Below, one piece after another: positions 1 through 6,526 of a stretch of 20,961 nt of DNA. A model generated the notes under the pieces. The model saw nothing but the letters and a program-made list of their open reading frames with translations, was not told the origin of the DNA and made no database searches. The DNA is from a virus, in the IMG/VR virus record IMGVR_UViG_3300025141_008896, positions 1 through 20,961 of that record; one strand, given 5' to 3'. Position 1 is the stretch's first letter. Every line of letters starts with the position of its first letter. Both the position numbers and the translations under genes were made by a program.

Positions 1-332
1 CCCGATTGTTCTTTTCGAGAAGCGGTGTCCCTTAAAGCGGTAGTTGCTGTAGCAGTAACATCCTTTCTCCTTTTGGGGTCAGGTCCTGGGTTTTTCTTTG
101 AATGAGACTCAATATCGGAAGCAGCTTGACGATAAACCTTAGCACTTGCAATATCTTTGGCTGCTCTTTGTCCGTGACCATATGCACTTATTGATTTACC
201 TGCTGCTTCCCTTCTGGAATACTCCCCTTGTCTACCTTTAGTTCCGTGGAGTTTTCTTCCTTTGGTCCTAGCACGGCTTTCAGGGCTCCTTGTCTCTGTT
301 AATATATTATAAATTCTTTCGTATGTATTCAT
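1..332 (-). CDS. Basic protein with capsid-targeting-like N terminus (partial, runs off left edge)
   Basis: Reading the minus strand from an ATG at 332-330 gives about 110 residues with no stop before the window edge, so the C terminus is missing. The start overlaps the stop of the upstream gene by one base (TAATG). The protein begins MNTYERIYNILTE and then becomes a hydrophilic, basic, Ala/Ser/Thr/Arg/Lys-rich chain with no hydrophobic core, membrane segment or recognisable fold. Residues M1, N2, Y4, R6, Y8, L11 and E13 are identical to those of its neighbour at 332-559. The pattern resembles the capsid-targeting peptide of T4 internal head proteins (M-K-T-Y start, then [LI]-x-E before the gp21 cleavage point). 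I infer an internal or packaged virion protein. The reading frame is sound; the function is unproven. Confidence 0.72.
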   Translation of the reverse strand, partial: MNTYERIYNILTETRSPESRARTKGRKLHGTKGRQGEYSRREAAGKSISAYGHGQRAAKDIASAKVYRQAASDIESHSKKNPGPDPKRRKDVTATATTALRDTASRKEQS

Positions 333-559
333 TACTTCCCCCTTTGCTGTCGGTATGTACCCTTTGTTTGCCTTTCGTTTTCTGTGTTTGCTTCCTTTTT
401 GTTGGCTCGATTCCTTGCTGCTTTAGTTTTCTCAGAAGCTCTAGTAGGTTTTTTGGGTTTTCTCTCTCCCGCGTGTTCGTGCTGACTCCAGAAATCTTTA
501 AAGGCTTCTATATCTACACTTTCAATTAACAATTTATACATTCTTTTATAATTATTCAT
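332..559 (-). CDS. Small basic protein with capsid-targeting-like N terminus
   Basis: This 75-residue protein starts MNNYKRMYKLLIE and continues into a strongly charged tail rich in Lys, Arg, Glu, Asn and Gln that is probably disordered and could bind nucleic acid. It lies 5 bases after the stop of the Gly/Ala-rich gene and overlaps the next gene by one base, so it belongs to the leftward operon. The upstream bases hold only a weak ribosome site (GGAT), which suggests coupling to the preceding gene. The L11-I12-E13-S14 sequence fits the [LI]-x-E/[AGS] cleavage pattern of T4-type prohead protease. I do not recognise a named family. An internal head protein is an inference from the N-terminal motif and its repetition in the next gene. 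Confidence 0.68.
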   Translation of the reverse strand: MNNYKRMYKLLIESVDIEAFKDFWSQHEHAGERKPKKPTRASEKTKAARNRANKKEANTENERQTKGTYRQQRGK

Positions 560-564
560 AGTTT

Positions 565-1209
565 TTATCCAAATATACTTGAGATGGCATCCTTTGCTTT
601 GTCGTAATCATGAGACACTCCCGAAGATATCTCGTCGGCATCATGAACTATAGGTGCGGTATCTACATGAACAGTTACGCCTGCTTTTACTCCAAGTACC
701 AAAGCTAAATCGCCACCGACATGAGCCGTAATAACTCCGTGTCTATTCTCATCGAGAGTACCACTAAAATGAGCACCTAGTTGATCACCAACACTAGTTC
801 CTACTGTTGCACCAACATTGGTGGTCTTACTACCTACCGTAGTCGATGCTTTAGCACCAACAGAAGAGCCTATTGATGCCCCTGCTGCTACTGATGCCCC
901 CCGAGATCCTATACTTCCTGTTGCGTGTTCTTGCGCTCCTGTGCTTGCATAAACACCAGCTTTACTAGCGACACCTACCCCATATGCTTGCGCTCTGCTA
1001 GTAACACCCGCCTTAGCAGTGAGCATTGCACCTGCTTTTTCTTGACCAGAAGCTTGACCCCCTACATCTCTAGAAGTAGCTGACTCATACAGCCTTGCAG
1101 ATGTGGCATATTGGTCCGAAACCCCTCTAGTAACTGTATCACTACCCGAATCGGTTGCTGTTGCTCCGAAGTTTCCATCTTTATACTGTACCCCTAATTT
1201 ATGTGTCAT
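565..1209 (-). CDS. Gly/Ala/Ser/Thr-rich repetitive protein, unknown function
   Basis: This 214-residue protein starts at an ATG preceded by a good ribosome site (AAGGAGA, complement of 1219-1225, spacer 9). Much of its length is low complexity, dominated by Gly, Ala, Ser, Thr and Val with few large hydrophobics. From about residue 75 to 145 there are recurring G-A/S-x-V-G units, the kind seen in glycine-zipper proteins or in repetitive beta-structured virion proteins. The last 60 residues are more normal, with a hydrophobic stretch (around GGDLALVLGVKAG) and an acidic end. No signal peptide or catalytic motif is visible. Its neighbours are a two-span membrane protein and two head-targeting-like proteins, so an internal virion or membrane-active protein is possible. 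No family is recognised. Confidence 0.7.
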   Translation of the reverse strand: MTHKLGVQYKDGNFGATATDSGSDTVTRGVSDQYATSARLYESATSRDVGGQASGQEKAGAMLTAKAGVTSRAQAYGVGVASKAGVYASTGAQEHATGSIGSRGASVAAGASIGSSVGAKASTTVGSKTTNVGATVGTSVGDQLGAHFSGTLDENRHGVITAHVGGDLALVLGVKAGVTVHVDTAPIVHDADEISSGVSHDYDKAKDAISSIFG

Positions 1210-1231
1210 TTAAGTAATTCTCCTTAAGTTT

Positions 1232-1642
1232 TTATGATTTATCTTTCTTGTCTGGATCCTGGTGACTGCTATTCCCATTTTCTCCAGCGACGATGGATCT
1301 AAGGTTAGTTCCAATCATCGTGATAAGTAGCGTTAGTATTGACGATACTACGCTAATTTCTGTTGATGGGATATACTGAATTGCACCAAAAAATCCCCCA
1401 CAGAGTAGCAATAAATAGAGAGGCCCAAAAACAGCTATGTGCTTAGAAGCAGCCTCTTTTGCGCTCATTTGGAGCTTTAGTTTAGCAAGTTCTAGTTTAG
1501 CTTCTTCTCTTGCTTTAGCTACTATTGCTTTGTACCTTTGAGCGGCCTCTTTAGCTTCTTCCTTCCTCATCTTTACAGCAGACGCTGTATCTTTAACTAT
1601 AAATTGAGTTTGTTTTTGTGCATCATTTATATTATCCATCAT
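1232..1642 (-). CDS. Coiled-coil membrane protein with two transmembrane segments (holin-like topology)
   Basis: This 136-residue protein has three parts. Residues 1-65 form a charged Ala/Lys/Glu/Arg-rich helix with heptad-like spacing, likely a coiled coil. Residues about 68-92 and 95-118 are two hydrophobic segments separated by a short PSTE turn. The end is a hydrophilic tail closing in DPDKKDKS. The start ATG at 1642 overlaps the stop of the upstream gene in an ATGA, and a second ATG follows at once (MM). Two spans with both ends on one side and a charged C terminus resemble class II holins, but the long N-terminal helix is unusual for a minimal holin and it could instead be a virion or membrane-anchoring protein. 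No endolysin is visible in the window to support lysis. Confidence 0.72.
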   Translation of the reverse strand: MMDNINDAQKQTQFIVKDTASAVKMRKEEAKEAAQRYKAIVAKAREEAKLELAKLKLQMSAKEAASKHIAVFGPLYLLLLCGGFFGAIQYIPSTEISVVSSILTLLITMIGTNLRSIVAGENGNSSHQDPDKKDKS

Positions 1643-2142
1643 ACTTTACCCTCCCAGCCTGTTCCCCCAGACCGTTTTTCTTTTCTTCCTGCCTTTTTAA
1701 ATCTCTTTGCTAATGCCTTACGCTTAGGTGTGCAAGTCTTTGCACTCATAGGAGTACAGAACCCTTTATGTGCAGGGTTTACTGCCCCTTGAATCCAATC
1801 TTTTTCTACGACAAGTTGTTCTATTAGTTTATTTGTCCAGTCCATCTCAGTTCCCGCTGTTATCCCTAGCCTTCTTTTTACTAGGACATTTGTTGCTCCC
1901 CCGCCCAATGTACCTGCTGTTTGTTGTTGTTTCATCCTGAGAGCATTCTTTGCTTTTTGGTTAGGGGTTTCGAACCCTACATTACTGGCTCTTTGTGTGC
2001 TTCTTTTTCCTGCGGACAAGAAATCCTTAGGATCCCTCTCCCTTTTCCTCTTGGTAGATAATGCCCCTACTGTTCCTATTTCTTGTAAGGTCTTTCTTAC
2101 TTGTTTAGTGTATGAGAAGTGTTTTTTACTAACTTTTGGCAT
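1639..2142 (-). CDS. Basic protein with C-terminal CTP-x5-CTP phage motif
   Basis: I place the start at the ATG at 2142, not further upstream. It has an excellent ribosome site (GGAGG, complement of 2149-2153, spacer 6), and the longer reading would run antisense through the polymerase gene. The product is 167 residues, very basic, with a probably disordered N-terminal two-thirds (KRKRER, QQQ, GGG). The C-terminal 50 residues hold W116-I-Q-x-A-V-N-P, then C129-T-P and C137-T-P, then a Lys/Arg-rich helix (RKALAKRFKKAG). I recall similar W-I-Q...CTP...CTP...KALA tails in unrelated phage proteins, but cannot check this here. The paired cysteines could bind metal or form a disulfide. It is the first gene of the leftward operon. 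Its function is unknown. Confidence 0.75.
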   Translation of the reverse strand: MPKVSKKHFSYTKQVRKTLQEIGTVGALSTKRKRERDPKDFLSAGKRSTQRASNVGFETPNQKAKNALRMKQQQTAGTLGGGATNVLVKRRLGITAGTEMDWTNKLIEQLVVEKDWIQGAVNPAHKGFCTPMSAKTCTPKRKALAKRFKKAGRKEKRSGGTGWEGKV

Positions 2143-2165
2143 CAGAATCCTCCATGGGGGTCTGT

Positions 2166-2193
2166 TATATATAGCTATGCTTACTGTAGACAA
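2166..2193 (-). promoter_or_regulatory. Possible promoter for the leftward operon
   Basis: Read on the minus strand, TTGTCT (complement of 2188-2193) is followed after 16 bases by TATATA (complement of 2166-2171). It lies upstream of the GGAGG ribosome site and ATG of the 167-residue gene at 2142, and inside the first codons of the divergent polA ORF. The matches to the sigma-70 consensus are partial (4 of 6 at -35), and the AT-rich TTATATATAG could also serve the rightward direction. The position between divergent genes is the main support. Confidence 0.3.
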
Positions 2194-2653
2194 CCCGAAA
2201 AATTTTGATTGGGCAAACATGGCCCTCTCTGACTGTTGTGAAGGAAATGCGATGGATGCGTATTTTACTTTGAAGTTATTTGATTTAGTAGAAGGGAAAC
2301 TAGATGATATAGGTGTTCTGTCTTTTGTTGATAAGATATTGTCTAAATCCCTTGAAACCTTTGCAGAAATGGAGTATGAGGGGCTGTTGGTAAGCAAGGA
2401 CCGTCTCGCTACGTTGGGGAAGCAGCTAAAAGAATTAACTTTGAATCAAGAGGATTCTTTATACTATTTTGAGCAAGTGAATAAGACGGACAACCTAGCA
2501 TCTAATAATGATTTGATTGATATTTTTTATTTAAGGGAAGGGGGTTTTGAGTTTTATCCTCCTGATAAAACAGCAAAAGGGTCCCCCTCCGTTTCTGCCC
2601 CTACCTTAAAGATTTTACTTGAACAGATTAATGAGGAGTTAGTTAAGAGATAA
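2177..2653 (+). CDS. polA: DNA polymerase I family, N-terminal fragment (exonuclease remnant plus thumb base)
   Basis: From the ATG at 2177 this gives 158 residues. Residues 15-40 (ending NAMDAYFTLKLFDLV) match the exo III region of the PolA 3'-5' exonuclease, with D27 as the metal-binding Asp, although the usual Tyr four residues before it is Gly. Residues about 50-80 (LETFAEMEYEGLLVSKDRL) match the PolA segment that enters the polymerase domain, and the GSPSVSAPTLKILLEQI segment matches the KTKKGxxSTxxxxLxxL part of the thumb. Exo I and exo II are absent because the gene begins directly beside the divergent leftward operon. The frame stays open upstream to 1997, but that part is antisense to the 167-residue gene and has no PolA motif. 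It likely pairs with the next ORF. Confidence 0.75.
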   Translation: MLTVDNPKNFDWANMALSDCCEGNAMDAYFTLKLFDLVEGKLDDIGVLSFVDKILSKSLETFAEMEYEGLLVSKDRLATLGKQLKELTLNQEDSLYYFEQVNKTDNLASNNDLIDIFYLREGGFEFYPPDKTAKGSPSVSAPTLKILLEQINEELVKR

Positions 2654-3777
2654 TGAGTGCAAAGTGGAAACATAGGGACGAAGGAAAAAAGATTAGTAAG
2701 GGCGTTATTAAGGCTAAGTCTACAGAAGAGCTTAGAACTGCGTCTAAGTTTATAAATGGTCTTTTGGGTCTTAGGAAAGCAGAAAAGCTCCAGAAAACAT
2801 ATATTCATGGCACTAAGAATGCTTTAGAGTACAACGATAGCCAAAGGCTATATGTGGATTATCGGTTAGATGGCACAGCTACTGGGAGACTCTCTTGTGC
2901 TGCTTATAATGCCCAAAAACCGATGGGGGTGTCTTTTCATACCCTTCCTAGAGAGACTAAAACTAATATACGCAGTATGTTTGTAGCAGAAAAAGGACAA
3001 GCTTTTATTACTGTAGATTATGCAGCTATGGAGTTGCGTGTTCTTGCTCATATTGCCAAGGAAAAGAGTATGCAACACGCCTTCAAGTCTGGGCAGGATT
3101 TGCATACCTATACTGCCAAGCTTCTCTTTAGTAAGGATACTATTACCAAGGAGGAACGACAGATAGCGAAAACTGTTTCTTTTCTTATTGTATACGGAGG
3201 TGGAGCGTTTAATCTAGCTGAAACCATGGGCATTTCCATGGACAGAGCAAAAGAGATCATTAAAAATTACCAAAGGGTGTACCCAGGTATTTTTAAATAC
3301 ATGGAGTTTATAAATGAGTTTATTAAAGATAACGGGTTTGCTTATACTATATTCGGTCGCAGGCGCAACTTATCTGATGTTCGCAGCCAAGATCGTTCGG
3401 TCATTAATAGGGCATTAAGACAGGGGTTAAACTTTACTATTCAAAGTGCTGCTTCTGATATTCTTTTGTGTGGCTTGATCGGGGTGTCTCAACGCTTTAA
3501 AGAGGAGTCTTTGGATGCAAAGGTTGTAGCCACCGTGCACGACAGTCTGGAGATTATATCTACCGAGAAAGATCTTTCGAAATGCTTAGAGATCGTCTAT
3601 GATGAGTTAGTCGAGTACCCCCACCTTCGAAAACTGTTCGGAATTAACTTTGAGGTGCCTCTATCTGTAGATGTGGAGGTAGGCCGCTCTTTTGGGGACG
3701 GCATTCCTGTGTCTTTTGCTGAAGGCATCCCTACAAATATAAAAGAAGTATTCGCGTATCTTAATGAAAGTTATTAG
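2653..3777 (+). CDS. polA: DNA polymerase I family, polymerase domain (palm and fingers)
   Basis: This 374-residue ORF carries the whole family A polymerase core. A TATGRLS motif follows the KTYIHG segment. Motif A is D122-Y-A-A-M-E127-L-R. The O-helix reads R169, K173, F177, Y181-G-G, corresponding to E. coli R754, K758, F762 and Y766. Motif C is V-H296-D297-S, where most family members have VHDE. Phe at the 762 position is the bacterial state, as opposed to the Tyr or Leu of many viral PolAs. The start ATG overlaps the stop of the preceding fragment (TAATG), and a stop sits in its own frame just upstream (2644-2646), so it is a separate ORF. It probably associates with the upstream fragment to replicate phage DNA. 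Confidence 0.93.
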   Translation: MSAKWKHRDEGKKISKGVIKAKSTEELRTASKFINGLLGLRKAEKLQKTYIHGTKNALEYNDSQRLYVDYRLDGTATGRLSCAAYNAQKPMGVSFHTLPRETKTNIRSMFVAEKGQAFITVDYAAMELRVLAHIAKEKSMQHAFKSGQDLHTYTAKLLFSKDTITKEERQIAKTVSFLIVYGGGAFNLAETMGISMDRAKEIIKNYQRVYPGIFKYMEFINEFIKDNGFAYTIFGRRRNLSDVRSQDRSVINRALRQGLNFTIQSAASDILLCGLIGVSQRFKEESLDAKVVATVHDSLEIISTEKDLSKCLEIVYDELVEYPHLRKLFGINFEVPLSVDVEVGRSFGDGIPVSFAEGIPTNIKEVFAYLNESY

Positions 3778-3961
3778 ATTTTTAAAGGCTGCATGGTGTT
3801 GGGTTATGGGAGGGTGTAAAATTTCTCTAACATCCCACCAGCGGAGGCAGATTTGTGAAGACTGTGAACATCAGAAAGAGGGTATTTGTTTGGTTTGTGG
3901 TTGTCTTCTGTCAATGAAAACTAAAATGGATACTGAAAAATGTCCAATTGATAAATGGTAA
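3764..3961 (+). CDS. Small Cys-rich zinc-binding-like protein (DUF6171-like)
   Basis: This 65-residue protein overlaps the end of polA by 14 bases and the next gene by 7. It has an amphipathic, Trp-containing N terminus (residues 1-16) followed by a cysteine-rich part: C31-x2-C34, C42-x2-C45-x-C47 and C60-P, ending in a KCPIDKW motif. The order of a short hydrophobic helix, CxxC, CxxCxC and a terminal CPxxKW resembles what I remember of small phage and bacterial proteins of the DUF6171 type; this was not checked by search. The cysteines probably bind one or two zinc ions. The role is unknown. Its place between polymerase and recombination nuclease suggests a replication accessory, but that is only context. 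Confidence 0.75.
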   Translation: MKVIRFLKAAWCWVMGGCKISLTSHQRRQICEDCEHQKEGICLVCGCLLSMKTKMDTEKCPIDKW

Positions 3962-4950
3962 AAACACTAATCCTTGGGGATATTCATATCTCTAATAAAG
4001 ATGAAGCTTTAAGGCAAGCGCAAATTGATTGTGTTGCTAAAATTTTTAAAGAGGTAAAGCCTGATGAGGTGATTCAGCTTGGAGATTTCTTAGATTTTAG
4101 GAAGCCTTCCCCAGAAGCTCTTCTAGCTGCTAAAAGTATCATTGATTTTTGGAAAGAAAAAGCTTCCGTAGTTATTCTTAGGGGGAATCATTGTGCAAGC
4201 ACTAAAGCTGATGACGGCATAACTGCCCTTAGTGTATTTGAGCATGAAAAGGTAGATATAATTACTGATCTTGAAGTTGATCACCAAAAAAAGCGTGTAT
4301 ACATTCCCCATTATGAAAACGAAAAACTTATTACAACCGCTCTGCACAAATGCCCTAAAGATTATACAATATTTGGTCACTTCGGTTATTATGGTTGTCT
4401 TAATTCCGTTGGTGATTATGATTTTAGTATTAACCTTGATAGCTTTAGGAATGATACTGTTCTGGGTCACATCCACAGACATAATGAAAGAGTTTTTGAG
4501 TGTGATGGAAAAGAAAAAAGAGTTCTAATATTAGGCACTCCCTATACTACAAATTTTGGTGAATCTGGTAAACAGAATTACTATGGTGTTTTAGAAGATG
4601 GGAAAATTGAATTACATGAAGTTACCCATGGGCCAAGACACCTAACTATATGTAATAAAGATGTTTCCTCAAATTTGGAGATGATTAATGATGATAATTA
4701 CTGTACTTATTTGAGGATCTTTTTAAATCCAGGCGAGGCGCAGGTTAATTTGGACGGGATAAACGCTCATTCAGTAGATGTTAAGTATTCTCAAGCTTTT
4801 GATGAAGAGGTAATATCAAATTATATTCCTTCACGAAATTTATTTAAATTAAATGATGTGATTATTGAAGATTACTTGGAAGCTGCTAACTCTTCTATAA
4901 GTAAAGAAAAATTGTTGACGGGGTATAATTTACTCAAATATGAAGATTAA
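3955..4950 (+). CDS. Mre11/SbcD-like nuclease subunit (T4 gp47-like)
   Basis: This 331-residue calcineurin-like metallophosphoesterase shows the motifs in order: D9-x-H11 (LGDIH), G43-D44 (LGDFLD), G77-N78-H79, G141-H142 and G171-H172-I-H174. These bind the two metal ions of the active site. The residue after GNH is Cys rather than the more usual Asp or Glu. Length and motif spacing fit T4 gp47 and SbcD. With the gp46-like ATPase encoded next, overlapping by 11 bases, it should form the nuclease complex that resects double-strand ends for recombination-dependent replication and may degrade host DNA. The start ATG overlaps the preceding gene by 7 bases, implying translational coupling. Confidence 0.92.
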   Translation: MVKTLILGDIHISNKDEALRQAQIDCVAKIFKEVKPDEVIQLGDFLDFRKPSPEALLAAKSIIDFWKEKASVVILRGNHCASTKADDGITALSVFEHEKVDIITDLEVDHQKKRVYIPHYENEKLITTALHKCPKDYTIFGHFGYYGCLNSVGDYDFSINLDSFRNDTVLGHIHRHNERVFECDGKEKRVLILGTPYTTNFGESGKQNYYGVLEDGKIELHEVTHGPRHLTICNKDVSSNLEMINDDNYCTYLRIFLNPGEAQVNLDGINAHSVDVKYSQAFDEEVISNYIPSRNLFKLNDVIIEDYLEAANSSISKEKLLTGYNLLKYED

Positions 4951-6526
4951 ATCAATCCAAATTAAAAATTTCTATTCTTTTGAGTCTGTTACCCTTGATT
5001 TTAGTAAGTTTAAAAAGATAACCTTAATAAAGGGGCACAATAAGGACGCCAAAGGCTCTAATGGATCAGGAAAGAGTGCTTTTGTAGAAGCTATCTATTT
5101 TGGTCTTACTGGAAAAACAATTAGGAAAAGTACAGAGGATGCCATTGTTCATGTAAAGCACAAGAAGAATTGTTCTGTTAAATTAGTTCTTGATGATGGC
5201 ATCACTATTTATAGACAAAAAAAGCCCACCAAACTTCAGGTATTTGTTAATAAGGAGGAGAAAACCAAAGAAAGTGTTGGCAAGACTCAAGAGTATATTG
5301 ATGAGCTTCTAAAGATAAATTATAAGGTTTTATTATCTTCTATGTTTTTTGGACAGGAGAACTCAACTAACTTTTTAGACTGTTCGGCTGAGGATAAGAG
5401 AAACATTGTTAAAACCTTTTTGGATTTGGATGAGGTGTTCTCTATGCGGGATAGAATTAAAACCCATAAGGCTGGATTCTATCAGACCATGAAAGAGCAG
5501 GACTCAATAATAAAGGAACACCATTCCATGATATCTGAGTTTACTAATAAGATAGAAAAGATACAAAAAGCTAAAGAGCAGTTTGCGGAGTATGATGAGA
5601 GCGTTTTAAGTTTTTCCTTGCAAGATATTCTAGAGGCTGAGGAACAAGAGTCTGCGCGGGTATGGCAAGAGGTTAGTTTAAATAAACAGCTAGATGATGT
5701 AGACTTTAATATTAAAAAAATAAAAGAGAATCTTAGTTCTCCTCCCACAAAGGGGGTTTGTGATAAGTGTGGGCAACCTATTGAAGAAAAGGTAAACACT
5801 AGCTTTTTACAAAATGAGCTTGCTGTCCTGGAGAAGGACCGTGTTATTCTTTTAAATTCTTTGGAACGCCCTACTCATCAGCCTTTTGATATGCCTATCA
5901 CCTCTAAAGAGTTTTCTAAAGTTTTAGCGTATAAAGAGTTATGTCGAGACGAAACAAATTACGAGGATTTAATTAAGGTTTATAATGAAAAAATTGATTC
6001 TTGTTCAGTAGTAAAGGCAGACAACAAGCTTGATTATGAGGTTATGCGCTTCTGGGAGAAAGCATTTTCGCAGCAGGGAATAATTAAATTCATTATTAAG
6101 AACATTCTTGAGTACCTTAACAATAGAGTTAATTATTACACTTCATTCTTAACAAACTCTAAGTATACTTTATCTTTTGACGAAGAACTAAATGAAAAAG
6201 TAATGACCAACAATAATGTTATCCAGTATATATCTTTGTCTGGTGGTGAGAAGCGTAAGGTAAATTTGGCTGTCATGATGGCACTTAAAGATTTACTGCT
6301 TTTAACAGATAAGAATCAATCAAATATTCTTTTCTTTGATGAGATTGCTGAGAATTTAGATGAAGAAGGTATCAACGGTCTTTACAATCTACTTCAAGAA
6401 ATAAAGAATGATAAGTTAGTTTTTATTATTACCCACAACAAATATCTGAAAACGCTGCTGCATTCTGCGCCCCGTTTGTCTATTATTAAATCAAAAGGAG
6501 TATCCAAGATAACGAAATGGCATTAG
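4940..6526 (+). CDS. Rad50/SbcC-like SMC ATPase (T4 gp46-like)
   Basis: This 528-residue protein has an N-terminal Walker A (G39-S-N-G-S-G-K45-S), a helical coiled-coil middle interrupted at C274-D-K-C277-G by a zinc hook, then the ABC signature L433-S-G-G-E, Walker B (FFD467-E468) and a terminal switch His (ITHN). This is the Rad50/SbcC layout, in a short phage version like T4 gp46. ATP binding would open and close the heads to control the Mre11-like partner encoded just upstream. The zinc hook joins two coiled-coil arms. The coiled coil is short, so the complex would have short arms. The gene overlaps nrdJ by 10 bases. The assignment is firm; the exact DNA substrate is inferred from the family. 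Confidence 0.94.
   Translation: MKIKSIQIKNFYSFESVTLDFSKFKKITLIKGHNKDAKGSNGSGKSAFVEAIYFGLTGKTIRKSTEDAIVHVKHKKNCSVKLVLDDGITIYRQKKPTKLQVFVNKEEKTKESVGKTQEYIDELLKINYKVLLSSMFFGQENSTNFLDCSAEDKRNIVKTFLDLDEVFSMRDRIKTHKAGFYQTMKEQDSIIKEHHSMISEFTNKIEKIQKAKEQFAEYDESVLSFSLQDILEAEEQESARVWQEVSLNKQLDDVDFNIKKIKENLSSPPTKGVCDKCGQPIEEKVNTSFLQNELAVLEKDRVILLNSLERPTHQPFDMPITSKEFSKVLAYKELCRDETNYEDLIKVYNEKIDSCSVVKADNKLDYEVMRFWEKAFSQQGIIKFIIKNILEYLNNRVNYYTSFLTNSKYTLSFDEELNEKVMTNNNVIQYISLSGGEKRKVNLAVMMALKDLLLLTDKNQSNILFFDEIAENLDEEGINGLYNLLQEIKNDKLVFIITHNKYLKTLLHSAPRLSIIKSKGVSKITKWH

Noticed and set aside
290-529. Plus-strand hydrophobic ORF (79 codons) opposite the small basic genes
   Set aside because: Its Phe/Leu/Cys richness is what the opposite strand of Lys/Arg/Glu-rich genes gives; there is no ribosome site.
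1997-2176. Upstream extension of the polA N-terminal ORF
   Set aside because: The extra 60 residues are antisense to the 167-residue gene and contain no exonuclease motifs, so the ATG at 2177 was used.
2143-2397. Longer start for the CTP-motif gene
   Set aside because: The extension is antisense to polA, and the ATG at 2142 has a far better ribosome site.
2560-2720. Intein or intron explaining the split polA
   Set aside because: There is no intervening sequence between the halves and no splicing-domain motif; only a TAATG junction.
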